Source: Cellvibrio sp. PSBB006 (GTDB lineage: Bacteria; Pseudomonadota; Gammaproteobacteria; Pseudomonadales; Cellvibrionaceae). From it: DNA of 64,000 nt. The notes under the pieces are model-generated. The model worked only from the letters and a program-made list of their open reading frames with translations, did not search any database and was not told the origin of the DNA. The translations under genes and the position numbers were made by a program. Numbering within the stretch: the first letter of the stretch is position 1; each line of letters begins with the position of its first letter. This document shows, one piece after another, positions 1-9,556 of the stretch. Location: contig NZ_CP021382.1 of NCBI RefSeq assembly GCF_002162135.1, positions 4,462,001-4,526,000 on the forward strand, read 5' to 3'.

Positions 1-222
1 GCCCGTTTTATCGGTGATTTAACCCTGTTGGGCGTCACAGCGCCAATAACCCTGGACGTACAATTTAACGGCGGTGCAGACAATATGCTGACCGGTCGCT
101 ACACCCTGGGATTTTCAGCCGTCACACGCTTTAATCGCTCGCAGTTTGGTATGGATCAATATATTCCGGCGGTAGGTGATCAGGTAGAGGTGGAAGTGCA
201 CGCTGAGTTTTTGCGTCGCTGA
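1..222 (+). CDS. YceI-family protein, C-terminal part (5' truncated by window edge)
   Basis: The reading frame is open from base 1 to the stop at 220-222, giving 73 residues, so the start lies outside the window. The visible part has the alternating beta-strand pattern of the YceI lipocalin-like barrel: a strand around LTLLGVTAPITLDV, then a GRYTLGFSAVTRFNRSQFGM segment and a final strand VEVEVHAEF before the stop. YceI proteins are usually periplasmic and bind isoprenoid-like lipids. Whether this one has a signal peptide cannot be seen. The gap to the next gene is 32 bases. Confidence 0.7.
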   Translation, partial: ARFIGDLTLLGVTAPITLDVQFNGGADNMLTGRYTLGFSAVTRFNRSQFGMDQYIPAVGDQVEVEVHAEFLRR

Positions 223-254
223 TCATACGATGGCTTCAAGTTACGGAGAATAGA

Positions 255-1760
255 ATGTCAATGAATGGCTTCCTTATTGGTGGTAATGCGGAACGGCCCG
301 TCGAATTAAATTTATCGATGGGCAATCGCCACGGCTTGATCGCCGGTGCAACGGGTACAGGAAAAACCGTCACCTTACAAGTTCTCGCCGAGGGTTTTGC
401 CAGGGCGGGTGTGTCGGTATTTATGGCGGACGTAAAAGGTGATCTTTCGGGGTTGGCGCTTAGCGGCAAACCTCATCCCAGGGTTGATGAACGCGTTCAA
501 AAAATTGGTGTCCAGAATTATCAACAGCGATCCTACCCTTGTGTGTTTTGGGATATTTACGGAAAACAGGGGCACCGGGTGCGTGCCACCATTTCTGACT
601 TTGGGCCGCTCTTGTTGTCGAGTTTTCTGGAGTTAAACGAAACCCAATCCGCCGTTTTATATGCCGCATTCAACATTGCCGATGACCAGGGGTTGTTGAT
701 GCTGGACCTGAAAGATTTGCAGGCCATGCTTAACTGGATGAAGGACGAACGCGCCAATCTGGAAGATGAGTACGGCGGAATGAGCACGACCAGCATTGCT
801 GCAATCCAACGCCGCTTGATGATGCTGGAACAACAAGGCGCGGAAGATTTCTTTGGCGAGCCTGCACTGGATCTACAGCATTTGCTGCAAGTTACTCTGG
901 ACGGACGCGGTGCGGTTAATATTCTTGATGCAACCAGTCTGATTCATCAACCGCGCCTGTATGCGATTTTTTTGTTATGGCTGATTGCCGAATTGTTTGA
1001 GAATTTACCGGAAGTGGGTGACATGGATCGCCCCAGGTTAGTGTTCTTTTTTGATGAAGCTCATTTGCTGTTTAACAATGCACCGAAATTGTTGCTGGAA
1101 AAGATCGAGCAGGTAGTGCGTTTGATTCGCTCGAAAGGTGTAGGTATTTATTTTATCTCACAAAGCCCCGACGATATTCCTGATACGGTACTGGGGCAAT
1201 TAGGGAATCGTGTGCAACACGCGCTGCGTGCTTTTACACCAAAAGATCAAGCGGCGGTCAAGGTTGCTGCACAAACCTTTCGGCCCAATCCTGCATTTAA
1301 AACCGAAGCGGTGATCAGTGAGCTGGGTATTGGTGAAGCATTGGTGTCGGTTCTTGATCCCAAGGGGGCGCCGACGATAGTTGAGCGCACCTTGATTGTT
1401 CCACCTGAGTCGCGAATTGGTCCATTAACCGCAGAGGAACGCGTAACCATTGTCGCGCGCTCACCCTATAAAAATATTTACGATAAATTGATCGATCGTG
1501 AGTCTGCATACGAAGTTCTGAAAGCACGCGCCTTGCAAAAGCAGACGGAAGACAATGCGGCGAAGAAAGATAATGACTGGGGTCTGCGCATGCCGGATAA
1601 ACCTGCCTCACGTTCAAGCTCCCGGAAAACAGCGCGCTCGTCCAGTCGCCAAGGGGTTGCAGAGACACTGGCCAAAAGCGTAGCCCGTTCCGTCGGCAGC
1701 TCGTTGGGTCGCCAAATTGTCCGCGGCTTGCTGGGCTCACTCCTCGGCGGCCGCCGCTAA
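255..1760 (+). CDS. HerA/YjgR-type ATPase (DUF853 family)
   Basis: A 501-residue cytoplasmic P-loop ATPase. The Walker A motif GATGTGKT lies near residue 31 and a Walker B-like LVFFFDEAHLL near residue 260. The length and N-terminus (LIGGNAERPVELNLSMGNRHGLIAGATG) fit the DUF853/YjgR branch of HerA-like ATPases. The C-terminal 60 residues are a basic, Ser/Arg-rich tail ending in a Gly-rich segment, as is common in this family. The biological role of YjgR is not settled and a DNA-translocase-like activity is only inferred from HerA. The ATG at 255 follows a GGAGAATAG ribosome-binding sequence. Confidence 0.9.
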   Translation: MSMNGFLIGGNAERPVELNLSMGNRHGLIAGATGTGKTVTLQVLAEGFARAGVSVFMADVKGDLSGLALSGKPHPRVDERVQKIGVQNYQQRSYPCVFWDIYGKQGHRVRATISDFGPLLLSSFLELNETQSAVLYAAFNIADDQGLLMLDLKDLQAMLNWMKDERANLEDEYGGMSTTSIAAIQRRLMMLEQQGAEDFFGEPALDLQHLLQVTLDGRGAVNILDATSLIHQPRLYAIFLLWLIAELFENLPEVGDMDRPRLVFFFDEAHLLFNNAPKLLLEKIEQVVRLIRSKGVGIYFISQSPDDIPDTVLGQLGNRVQHALRAFTPKDQAAVKVAAQTFRPNPAFKTEAVISELGIGEALVSVLDPKGAPTIVERTLIVPPESRIGPLTAEERVTIVARSPYKNIYDKLIDRESAYEVLKARALQKQTEDNAAKKDNDWGLRMPDKPASRSSSRKTARSSSRQGVAETLAKSVARSVGSSLGRQIVRGLLGSLLGGRR

Positions 1761-1763
1761 CAT

Positions 1764-1800
1764 GTAGGTCGGATTAGGCGAAAAGCGCCGTAATCCGACA
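1764..1800. repeat. REP-like palindromic repeat, copy 1
   Basis: An imperfect palindrome starting GTAGGTCGGATTAG and ending TAATCCGACA, with a short GC-rich centre. It sits in the gap between two genes. Copies of the same 33-37 bp unit recur at 13133, 19326 and, inverted, at 19383. This copy has a slightly different centre (GGCGAAAAGCGCC). Confidence 0.8.
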
Positions 1801-1841
1801 AACTCTCTTTTACATTCTCACGAAAATCAAAGGAGGCATCC

Positions 1842-2237
1842 ATGAAAACCGCCCTCATCGTCCTGCTATTGCTGAGCCTGCTTCCCTACGCCTTCGCATG
1901 GATCTCCGGCTTCTACCGCCGCCAACAACTCGGCACCATCGACAATAAAAATCCCCGCCAACAATACACCCAACTCAGCGGCCCCGGTGCGCGCGCCGTC
2001 GCCGCACAACAAAATGCCTGGGAAGCCTTGGCGTTTTACAGTGCTGCTTTATTGGCGGTGAGTTTGACGAATGTAGAGATTGAGTATCTTTCTCTGGCAG
2101 CGATACTTGTGCTGCTCTTTCGGGTTCTGCACGGTATCTTTTATCTGGCCAATCTTGATCTGCTTCGCTCTTTATCGTTTGTTGCCGCGATTCTACCCAG
2201 CGTGTATTTATTCTACAGGGCGATTGCGAGCTCTTAA
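1842..2237 (+). CDS. MAPEG-family integral membrane protein
   Basis: A 131-residue membrane protein with about four hydrophobic segments (roughly residues 3-20, 57-77, 82-102 and 108-127). The motif RAVAAQQNAWEALAFY after the first loop is the MAPEG signature region, where Asn and Glu contact glutathione in characterised members. Bacterial MAPEG proteins are mostly uncharacterised. Glutathione transferase or peroxidase activity is possible but not shown here. AAAGGAGG precedes the ATG with good spacing. The first half uses almost only C-ending codons and the second half does not. The stop overlaps the convergent diguanylate cyclase by four bases. Confidence 0.8.
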   Translation: MKTALIVLLLLSLLPYAFAWISGFYRRQQLGTIDNKNPRQQYTQLSGPGARAVAAQQNAWEALAFYSAALLAVSLTNVEIEYLSLAAILVLLFRVLHGIFYLANLDLLRSLSFVAAILPSVYLFYRAIASS

Positions 2238-4051
2238 TGGGTGCTGATGATGCAATCTGTCAATACAGATTTTTCCGGCATGCAGGAAAAGGTAACAACA
2301 CAATTGCGGCCATTATCTTTGGCCGCATAGAGCGCTTCATCGGCCGCATTGAGCAAGTCGCTTAATGATTGAAACTTCCTGTCTTCCTGGCAGGCCAGTC
2401 CAATGCTCACCGTAATTTGATGTCGGCCTATAAGCTTGCTGCTGATATGTTGGCGTAGACGTTCTGCAATAATTCTTGCATCTCTCTCATTAGTACGCGG
2501 CAAAATCACCGCAAACTCTTCCCCGCCAAACCGAAACGGCATCATCGGTTTACGGATCAGGCTGCGCAATTGCGCTGCGACATTTTTCAGGACTCGGTCA
2601 CCCTGGCTGTGGCCGTAAAGATCATTGAATTGTTTGAAGTGATCGATATCAATCATCAGCAATGAAAACGGCTGGCCATTGCGTTGGGTGCGCAAAAATT
2701 CCTGGCGCATTACGTCATCAAACATACGCCGGTTGGGAATGTCAGTGAGGGCATCGGTATGGCTTTGTTTTTTGAGTTCATTGACCCGGCTGCTTAAGGC
2801 CAGCGACAACAACACCATTTCAATCAATGAACCGATCTGGAAGATATTTTCGGTGAAGAACGTGCGCGGGAAATATCCGAAGACTTTTACCATATACACC
2901 ATGATGCCGAAGATAAAAGTGGACCAGGCGAGCATAAAATAGCGTGCAGGTGGGTAGCCTGAGCACAGCCGCGCAATGCCCATAATAAAAATTAGCGGCA
3001 TGACAATAAGCGTGAGCGTTGCCTGGGTCACAACTACCAGCGCGTAGGGCAGTAACAGCGAGCTGAAGGTGACCACGCCGAGCACGGCAATCATGCTCAG
3101 CGCGGCAAGGTCAAGTTTGCGGGAAAATTGCTGGATGGTCAGGATATGGCGGGAAAATTGCGTGGCAAAAAGTAGTGAAAGTCCCAACAAAATCAACAGG
3201 CAGAAATTTGCCAGGTTGGGGCTCTCGGGCATTATCATTTGATAAAAGAAACCGTCGTTGGCGCTCATGTAGAGGCCGAAGCACAGGATGTACAACAAGT
3301 AGTACAGGAAGGCTTTGTCGCGCACCACGACAAAGATAAAAAAGTTGTATACCACCAGTACCAGAAAGCCACCGTAATATACGCCGTAAGCAAATTGTTC
3401 CTTGCTGATATTTTGAATCAACTCAATGGGTGAGGACGCCGATAGCGCGATATCCATCGCCCCTTCGCTTTCGTAGCGTAAATACAAAGTAGATTCACTA
3501 TTGGGTGCGAGGGCGAGGGGAAACAAAAAGTCGTGATACTGGATGTCACGTTGGGAAAAAAGTAAACGGTCACCGGTTTGGTGGTGCTGCCATCCGTTGT
3601 TGGTGTTTTCCCACAGGTCCAGATAATCGATCAAGGGATATGCCTGGCGCAGGATGATCTTGTTTTCCCGCGCACTATCATTAATTACCCGGATTTTTAC
3701 CCACCAGGCCGAGCGGGTAAAACTGAGGTTGGAGCCGTTCTTGCCCGGCGCGCTAAATCTGCCGGCAAAATTCTCGCTGCGGATATCGTCAATAGTCAGC
3801 TGTTTGGATGGGTCCTCCAACAATAACAACTGATTTACCAGCAATTGCTCCTTAAAATCATCATGGATGCGCAGCGCAGAAAGTTCTCCGGCGGCCGTAG
3901 CGAGCGCTGCGTTTAGCAGAAACAGGATCACCACGCCCAGGTGCAGTATCTGGAAACCGGTGCGTGTTATCCAGGCAAAAGCGCTGCTGGCGTCAGAAAA
4001 GACGCTGCGTTGGTCGCTCAGGTGCGGTTGGCTGACGTGATAATTGATCAC
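2234..4051 (-). CDS. 7TMR-DISM diguanylate cyclase (GGDEF)
   Basis: A 605-residue inner-membrane signalling protein. Residues ~35-53 are a hydrophobic signal/anchor segment. An extracytoplasmic beta-rich 7TMR-DISMED2-like sensor domain follows (~60-205), then a block of seven membrane helices (~215-420) and a C-terminal GGDEF domain (~430-590). The catalytic motif is intact (FRFGGEEF), as is the upstream DxPNRR segment, so it should make cyclic di-GMP from GTP. The product-inhibition I-site (RxxD five residues before GGEEF) is not conserved: RKPM occupies that position. No EAL domain is present. It stands alone between convergent and divergent neighbours, so its input signal cannot be guessed. 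Confidence 0.9.
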   Translation of the reverse strand: MINYHVSQPHLSDQRSVFSDASSAFAWITRTGFQILHLGVVILFLLNAALATAAGELSALRIHDDFKEQLLVNQLLLLEDPSKQLTIDDIRSENFAGRFSAPGKNGSNLSFTRSAWWVKIRVINDSARENKIILRQAYPLIDYLDLWENTNNGWQHHQTGDRLLFSQRDIQYHDFLFPLALAPNSESTLYLRYESEGAMDIALSASSPIELIQNISKEQFAYGVYYGGFLVLVVYNFFIFVVVRDKAFLYYLLYILCFGLYMSANDGFFYQMIMPESPNLANFCLLILLGLSLLFATQFSRHILTIQQFSRKLDLAALSMIAVLGVVTFSSLLLPYALVVVTQATLTLIVMPLIFIMGIARLCSGYPPARYFMLAWSTFIFGIMVYMVKVFGYFPRTFFTENIFQIGSLIEMVLLSLALSSRVNELKKQSHTDALTDIPNRRMFDDVMRQEFLRTQRNGQPFSLLMIDIDHFKQFNDLYGHSQGDRVLKNVAAQLRSLIRKPMMPFRFGGEEFAVILPRTNERDARIIAERLRQHISSKLIGRHQITVSIGLACQEDRKFQSLSDLLNAADEALYAAKDNGRNCVVTFSCMPEKSVLTDCIISTH

Positions 4052-4415
4052 CTCAACATTTCCTTATCGATGGTCATATTCCATGCCTTCAGGCGCGAAA
4101 TCCCGGAACAAGCACACCGACGATGCCATAGGCAGCATTGAAGGGTGGCGTGGTCAGGGAGTCATTATTGTTGTTAGCGGATCGTTGTGAAGAAACGGCC
4201 GACATTCTTGCACCTCGGCCCGGGTCGGTCAATTAATCATCAGGTATAAGCAGGCCTGCTGTAAGTCGGCAAGTTGTCAGTGGATGGGGATTGAAGCGGT
4301 TTTAACCTGAATTAAATTCCGGTTGGGCATGATTTTTTTGCGTGGAAGAGGTCTGTTTGAATGGTGTACAATCCGCGCCTATTTTTCATCCGCTTCCCTG
4401 TTCAGGACTTACTCC
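4052..4415. other. Gene-free stretch between the GGDEF gene and glyA
   Basis: No convincing ORF or RNA gene is visible in these 364 bases. The right end must carry the glyA promoter. A TACAAT hexamer at 4367-4372 could be a -10 element, but no good -35 hexamer sits at the usual distance. No glycine riboswitch was recognised. Confidence 0.4.
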
Positions 4416-5681
4416 ATGTTTGATAAAAGCCAGACTATCGCCTCCTTTGACCCTGAAATCTGGGCCTCCATTCAAAATGAAGGTCGTCGTCAGGAAGAAC
4501 ATATCGAGCTGATCGCTTCGGAAAACTACACCAGCCCTATGGTGATGGCCGCCCAAGGGACCAAGTTGACTAACAAATATGCGGAAGGCTATCCAGGCAA
4601 GCGCTACTACGGCGGTTGTGAGTATGTCGATCAAAGCGAAGCGCTGGCCATCGAGCGTGCCAAACAACTCTTCGGTGCTGATTACGCCAACGTCCAACCC
4701 CACTCGGGCTCCCAGGCTAATTCGGCGGTATACGCTGCACTTTGCGCACCCGGCGACACAGTGCTCGGCATGAGCCTGGCCCATGGCGGCCATTTGACTC
4801 ATGGAGCCAAAGTGAGTTTCTCCGGCAAAATGTACAACGCCGTGCAATACGGTCTGAATCCGGAAACCGGCCTGGTTGATTACGATGAGGTTGAGCGTCT
4901 GGCCGTGGAGCACAAGCCAAAAATGATCGTGGCCGGCTTCTCAGCTTATTCGCAGGTTATGGATTGGCAACGCTTCCGCGATATCGCTGATAAAGTTGGC
5001 GCTTACTTGCTGGTTGATATGGCCCACGTTGCGGGTCTGGTGGCTGCCGGTGTTTACCCCAGCCCCGTACAGATCGCTGATGTAACCACCTCTACGACCC
5101 ACAAAACCCTGCGCGGCCCTCGCGGCGGGATCATCCTGGCGAAAGCCAATGAAGAGATCGAGAAGAAACTCAACTCGGCGGTATTCCCCGGTGGTCAGGG
5201 TGGTCCGTTGATGCACGTGATTGCGGCCAAGGCCATCAGCTTCAAGGAAGCCATGAGCCCCGAATACAAAACCTATCAACAGCAAGTTGTGAAGAACGCC
5301 AAGGCCATGGCATCAACCTTCATTGAGCGCGGTATCAAGATCGTATCCGGCGGAACCGAGAACCACCTGATGCTGGTGGATCTGATTGGCAAGGAATACA
5401 CCGGCAAAGACGCCGACGAAGCGTTGGGCAATGCCAACATCACTGTCAACAAAAACTCTGTACCTAACGATCCGCGTTCTCCCTTTGTAACGTCCGGCTT
5501 GCGTGTCGGTACGCCGGCAATTACTACGCGTGGCTTCAAAGAAGCCGAGTGCGTTCAACTGACTCACTGGATCTGCGATATCCTGGATGCACTCGAGGCA
5601 GGTAATGCCGCACCGGTGATTGAATCTGTTAAAGCAAAAGTGTTGGACGTGTGCAAGAAGTTTCCGGTGTACGCCGAGTAA
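4416..5681 (+). CDS. glyA: Serine hydroxymethyltransferase
   Basis: Converts serine and tetrahydrofolate to glycine and 5,10-methylene-THF in the cytoplasm, using PLP. The 421-residue protein starts [14 protein letters not shown] and carries the family hallmarks: [11 protein letters not shown] near residue 31, YPGKRYYGG near 59, the PLP-binding lysine K230 in [15 protein letters not shown], and FPGGQGGP. An in-frame extension to 4323 exists, but its 31 residues do not resemble GlyA, so the ATG at 4416 is taken as the start. The gene is monocistronic and ends at a clear hairpin terminator. Confidence 0.97.
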   Translation: MFDKSQTIASFDPEIWASIQNEGRRQEEHIELIASENYTSPMVMAAQGTKLTNKYAEGYPGKRYYGGCEYVDQSEALAIERAKQLFGADYANVQPHSGSQANSAVYAALCAPGDTVLGMSLAHGGHLTHGAKVSFSGKMYNAVQYGLNPETGLVDYDEVERLAVEHKPKMIVAGFSAYSQVMDWQRFRDIADKVGAYLLVDMAHVAGLVAAGVYPSPVQIADVTTSTTHKTLRGPRGGIILAKANEEIEKKLNSAVFPGGQGGPLMHVIAAKAISFKEAMSPEYKTYQQQVVKNAKAMASTFIERGIKIVSGGTENHLMLVDLIGKEYTGKDADEALGNANITVNKNSVPNDPRSPFVTSGLRVGTPAITTRGFKEAECVQLTHWICDILDALEAGNAAPVIESVKAKVLDVCKKFPVYAE

Positions 5682-5716
5682 AATCCTATTGGTGTTCATT
5701 TAATACCATTGCTAAT

Positions 5717-5745
5717 AAGGGAGCTGAGTTCAGCTCCCTTTTTTA
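5717..5745 (+). terminator. Rho-independent terminator of glyA
   Basis: An 11-bp perfect stem (AAGGGAGCTGA at 5717-5727 pairing with 5730-5740) with a two-base loop is followed directly by a T run. It begins 35 bases after the glyA stop. Confidence 0.9.
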
Positions 5746-5976
5746 TTGCGCGTTTTTTTGATCCCCCTTACTCATGACTGCACGAATCTGGTTAGCCGAC
5801 TTCATTTTCCTTCCGGCTGTTGGCGGAATAATCTGCCTTAGCGCATTTTCCATACACATCAAAAAATAAATAAATGAATTTCTTAGCAAAAACTGGTTGC
5901 TGCAAAATTTATCTGCTAGCTTCATAGCTCAGCGCAATGCTGAGTAATCTTATCTTTTAAAAAGGAGCTTGTTCGT

Positions 5977-6783
5977 ATGAAGTTAATCTTCTCATCTGTA
6001 TGTACCTTCCTGTTGGTGTTGCTGGCTGCAAGTACCAACGCCAAAACACTCAAGTATGAATTGCAGGATATTTTTTCCCATAATGGGGAAATCAATTATC
6101 CTGGTCTGGATTTTCATGATGCACAATCTGCAACTCTCATGGTTGAAAAACTGGAGGGCAATCCGACTCCAGAGCTGGTTTCCCTTGATCTTACATTTCC
6201 TAACGCAGCAACGCTAAAAGTTCGTGGCTTTACCCGGCAGGGGCCTGACATTTATCGGGCGCTTGTCTCCGGCGCATGGATTTTCAGAGAGGTGTTAGTA
6301 GAATTGCAGATTCCGGAATTATCCGCGCATGCACCAGTTCATATTATGGTTAAAGTGGTAGAGGGAACTTCCTACCTTAATCCTGTTACAAACAGCTCAG
6401 GGCCGGACTTGTTGATTGCGCACGGCATGCTGAAGGACGTGACGCCCTTCAAAGTGGTAGACACTGGTTTTGCGATTGTTGATGGAAAACGCGTAAATCT
6501 TTCTCTGAGAGACCGCTTGGGCTTTAGTGAGACCACACCGCAGTTCGGTTTTGCTATTGATGCGCTATGGCAAGGTAAAGGTCAGAAAACATTGTATTTG
6601 GACGCTCCAGTTCCTGTTGAACAACATGACTTCGTAGAGCCAATCGCATTAATTATTGAGGCGGTCAGTGGTCCAAATGGCATAGAGAATATGGTCAGTG
6701 TGAAATATATCGTCGCGGGCGACGAACTCGTTAGCCCGCCATTTCCTTTGATTGAATTACTGAATCAGGCGTACGGTCAGTAA
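5977..6783 (+). CDS. Secreted protein of unknown function
   Basis: A 268-residue protein with a clear signal peptide (KLIFSSVCTFLLVLLAASTNA, cleavage near residue 22) and a predominantly beta, soluble remainder, so it is probably periplasmic or exported. AAAGGAGCTT gives a strong ribosome-binding site for the ATG. I recognise no family or catalytic motif. There are no Cys clusters, repeats or membrane anchors after the signal peptide. It stands alone between two terminators and faces an unrelated minus-strand gene, so context does not help. It is probably real because of its length, signal peptide and RBS. Confidence 0.7.
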   Translation: MKLIFSSVCTFLLVLLAASTNAKTLKYELQDIFSHNGEINYPGLDFHDAQSATLMVEKLEGNPTPELVSLDLTFPNAATLKVRGFTRQGPDIYRALVSGAWIFREVLVELQIPELSAHAPVHIMVKVVEGTSYLNPVTNSSGPDLLIAHGMLKDVTPFKVVDTGFAIVDGKRVNLSLRDRLGFSETTPQFGFAIDALWQGKGQKTLYLDAPVPVEQHDFVEPIALIIEAVSGPNGIENMVSVKYIVAGDELVSPPFPLIELLNQAYGQ

Positions 6784-6792
6784 TCTACCCAT

Positions 6793-6828
6793 AAGAACAA
6801 AAGATCCCGGTGATCTTTTGTTCTTTTT
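6793..6828. terminator. Bidirectional hairpin terminator
   Basis: A 14-bp stem (AAGAACAAAAGATC at 6793-6806 with 6812-6825) encloses a five-base loop, with A-rich and T-rich flanks. It lies between the convergent ends of the secreted protein gene and the Wzz-like gene and can serve both. Confidence 0.85.
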
Positions 6829-7933
6829 ATTTGTTTGTACGTGCCTGATACGCTCTAACTCCCTGCACCACAAAAACCAACACCACGCCGGCCATTCCCG
6901 ACAGCACAATCGCTGCTAATAGAATTAACATCTTTCTGGGCTTTACCGGGTCCAGGGATGAAACTGCCGGGCTGGCCAGTTCAAATGCTTGTGTGTTTGT
7001 TTTCACTCCATGTAATTTATTCAGATCATTTTCCAGAATCGCGCGCCAGTACTCCATGTTGCGCAGCTCGGGAACGAAAGCGCTTAAAGGATTATCCTGG
7101 CGGGCTTGCAATGCGTTTATCTCTTCTGAAAGTACTCGCGTACCGAGTAAATACTGTCGATCATCAACAACTTTAAGTTCAACCCCGGCAAGTTGCGCGT
7201 AGGGCGTTTCAATAATTTTTAAGGATTGTGCAACGCGAAGTGCTTCTTGCAGTTGTATCAATTCATCACGCAATTTTTGTTGTTCGCGGTTTTGCCGTGC
7301 GTTGTAATCAAAATCCAGTTGTTGCAGGCTGGATGCATAACCTTTCTCCAGTTGAGTCACAAATTGTTCTACAACCCGCGCGTTGAGGAAATCTACATAC
7401 GCACTCAGCAATTTTACGCCCTGAGCGGGTTCGGTTGTTTCCAGCGATAGTTGGCTCAGGGTGGATTCGGGTTTTTTGGGATTGGGCGGTGTCAGGGTTA
7501 ATGCATTAAAAAAGTGGCGGAATTGCCGATCATTATCGCTTACGCCCGTGCGCGGATCGGTAGACAAAGGTTTCTGTGACCAGGACTCCCAGAACAGTCG
7601 TTGCGTATGCAAGGAGCCTGCCTGGGTTATGAATGCTGTGTAGAACGCATCCTGCTGCAAGGATGTTACTTGATAGCGTCTCCCTTCATCATCCAACGCG
7701 GTGGGTTGCAGCGCCTGAATATCATAGATGGATGTGTTGTCCAGTAACGCTTCAACCCGGTAAACAGGTGCTTGTAATTTCAACCAGACGGCAGCGGGAA
7801 TCAGGCAAACCATCATGGTTGCCATAATCAACCATTTTCCTCGCCAAAGTGTGGCACAAAGTTCCAGTAAATCGATCTCATCATCGAGGTAGTCGGCGTG
7901 TCTGGCGGGAAGCGTATTTTGATGCATATTCAT
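6827..7933 (-). CDS. Wzz/GumC-like chain-length determinant protein
   Basis: A polysaccharide co-polymerase-type inner-membrane protein of about 368 residues. A Wzz N-terminal segment (DEIDLLELCATLWRGKWLI) leads into TM1 near residues 33-52. A long, mostly helical periplasmic region follows, with coiled-coil-like stretches (~200-300). A Pro-rich entry to TM2 (DPVKPRKMLILLAAIVL) is near 330-355. It has no C-terminal tyrosine-kinase domain, so it resembles O-antigen Wzz rather than BY-kinases. No glycosyltransferase, Wzx or Wzy gene is nearby, so it is an orphan here. A GTG at 7939 is also possible, but the ATG at 7933 is preferred. Confidence 0.8.
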   Translation of the reverse strand: MNMHQNTLPARHADYLDDEIDLLELCATLWRGKWLIMATMMVCLIPAAVWLKLQAPVYRVEALLDNTSIYDIQALQPTALDDEGRRYQVTSLQQDAFYTAFITQAGSLHTQRLFWESWSQKPLSTDPRTGVSDNDRQFRHFFNALTLTPPNPKKPESTLSQLSLETTEPAQGVKLLSAYVDFLNARVVEQFVTQLEKGYASSLQQLDFDYNARQNREQQKLRDELIQLQEALRVAQSLKIIETPYAQLAGVELKVVDDRQYLLGTRVLSEEINALQARQDNPLSAFVPELRNMEYWRAILENDLNKLHGVKTNTQAFELASPAVSSLDPVKPRKMLILLAAIVLSGMAGVVLVFVVQGVRAYQARTNK

Positions 7934-8163
7934 GAGCACTACTCATAATCCGGTAGCTGGCTTGCGGGTCATTGCAGAGATCGTCTGTGACGGCCACAAT
8001 GGATCTGCTTTGAGATAAAGCGAAGGCAATATGGTGACTACATTGAGTGTTGCACTTTACCTGCGGATTATTGGTAAGGTTGTAATAAATTGTAGAAGGT
8101 AGTCAGCCAGGAATATCGTTGAATGAATTCCAGCTAGCCTGATTAAGTCGTGGAGGAACTGTC

Positions 8164-8709
8164 ATGTTGGTTAAAGAACAGCTAGTGCTGATGTCTCGTT
8201 ACAACACTTGGATGAACCATCGGCTTTATGAGACGGTCCAGGCGTTAACGCCTGCGGAGTTCACGCAAGATAGAAAAGCATTTTTTGGTTCAATATGCGG
8301 AACACTGAATCATCTTGTGGTGGCTGATACGATCTGGCTAAAACGCTTTGCCGTACATTCGGAAGCCTTCACCGCCCTTGATTCTGTTCGCCAATTAAAC
8401 ATGCCGTCCGCACTTGATGACATTTTATTTTCAGAGTTTGTTGCGCTGAGAAATTATCGACAGTATCTGGATGGTGTTATTGAACAGTGGGTGGATTCAC
8501 TGACTGATGCAGATCTGGATTCCGTCTTGCATTACGCTAGTATGAAAGGCATTACCGCAAGAAAAATATTGGGCCAGGTATTGTTCCATTTTTTTAATCA
8601 CCAGGCGCATCATCGGGGCCAGGTTACCAGCTTGTTGGCGCAGTGTGGTTTGGACATGGGGGCGACAGATTTGTTGTTACTGGTTCCCGATCAGGCGTTG
8701 ATGGAATAA
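8164..8709 (+). CDS. DinB-family (DUF664-like) putative metal-dependent hydrolase
   Basis: A 181-residue four-helix-bundle protein of the DinB/YfiT superfamily. The likely metal-binding histidines are in the first helix pair (LNHLVVAD, near residue 50) and in HQAHHRGQ near residue 147, the usual His arrangement of the family. GGAGGAAC lies just before the ATG. Members include thiol transferases and many proteins with no assigned reaction, so I cannot name a substrate. It is a single gene, with the next gene 47 bases downstream on the same strand. Confidence 0.8.
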   Translation: MLVKEQLVLMSRYNTWMNHRLYETVQALTPAEFTQDRKAFFGSICGTLNHLVVADTIWLKRFAVHSEAFTALDSVRQLNMPSALDDILFSEFVALRNYRQYLDGVIEQWVDSLTDADLDSVLHYASMKGITARKILGQVLFHFFNHQAHHRGQVTSLLAQCGLDMGATDLLLLVPDQALME

Positions 8710-8756
8710 TTTCTGAGCTATAGTGAACGGGACCTTGATGGAGGCAATTACACCTT

Positions 8757-9536
8757 ATGGGAATCCATGTTCATCGTATGGCCTGGCGATACCTGCTGGT
8801 TGTCTGCTTACTGTCTGCGGAGGCGGGGGCCGACACGGTTACCTTTTTGATTGCGGCAGGTACTGTCGAGCCATATCAGGTAGTGAGCGACGATCCTGAG
8901 CGTACACCGCACTCGGGCATTCTTATAGATGTACTGCGGCAGGCATTGAGCAGTACGGATATTCAATTGACATTTGTGGAGCGTCCCTACAAACGCATTC
9001 GCATGGACATTCTCGCCAACCGCCATCAAAACTGGATCAGCTACGGTTCGCCGTCGTGGTTGGATGAACGGGTGAAGGCGTTGGGTGAATACACACAACA
9101 ACCTATTCTGCAAACCCATTACGTCATGGCGACTATGAAGCAGGCGATACTGCCTTCGTTGGAAGATGTTCGCGGAAAGAAAGTCATCATCATCCTGGGT
9201 TACAACTATTTTTCCGGTTTCGAGGATTGGGTAGAGGACAATAATGTCACTCTGGTCAGTGCACCTTCACACCGTCATGCGCTTGCAATGCTGAGGCAGG
9301 GCCGGGGCGACTTCTATCTGGCGGAAGATGTGCGTGTGCGCTGGGAGGTAAAGCGGGCGAAGATAGCGCTAAGCGACTTCCATTTGATTGACTTTTCACG
9401 TGTTATTCCACCGTCATTACTCTATCTGCTCCTGGACAAGAAAATGCCTGCCAATACTCGCCAGCAAATTGACCAAGCGCTTTTGCGTCTTGAGCAGCGG
9501 GGCGAGATTGAAAAAATACTCAAAGGCTATCAATAG
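8757..9536 (+). CDS. Periplasmic solute-binding protein (SBP_bac_3-like)
   Basis: A 259-residue exported protein. A signal peptide ends near GAD (residue ~26), and a two-lobed amino-acid-type binding fold follows. Family-like elements are SGILIDVLRQAL near 60, VERPYKRIRMD near 80, and a second-lobe segment around RGKKVIIILGY. No ABC permease or ATPase is adjacent, which is typical of the many lone family-3 binding proteins in gammaproteobacteria that act as sensors or have unknown roles. GGAGG lies 12 bases from the ATG at 8757. The ATG at 8778 is an alternative start that would still keep the signal peptide. Confidence 0.75.
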   Translation: MGIHVHRMAWRYLLVVCLLSAEAGADTVTFLIAAGTVEPYQVVSDDPERTPHSGILIDVLRQALSSTDIQLTFVERPYKRIRMDILANRHQNWISYGSPSWLDERVKALGEYTQQPILQTHYVMATMKQAILPSLEDVRGKKVIIILGYNYFSGFEDWVEDNNVTLVSAPSHRHALAMLRQGRGDFYLAEDVRVRWEVKRAKIALSDFHLIDFSRVIPPSLLYLLLDKKMPANTRQQIDQALLRLEQRGEIEKILKGYQ

Positions 9537-9556
9537 TATCGGGTGATGCCCAGTGC

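Noticed and set aside
4386..4913. 175-codon minus-strand ORF over glyA
   Set aside because: A shadow frame of a high-GC, strongly conserved gene. The real protein is glyA on the plus strand.
5743..5925. 60-codon minus-strand ORF after the glyA terminator
   Set aside because: There is no ribosome-binding site, no recognisable sequence feature, and it overlaps the glyA terminator tail. Treated as chance.
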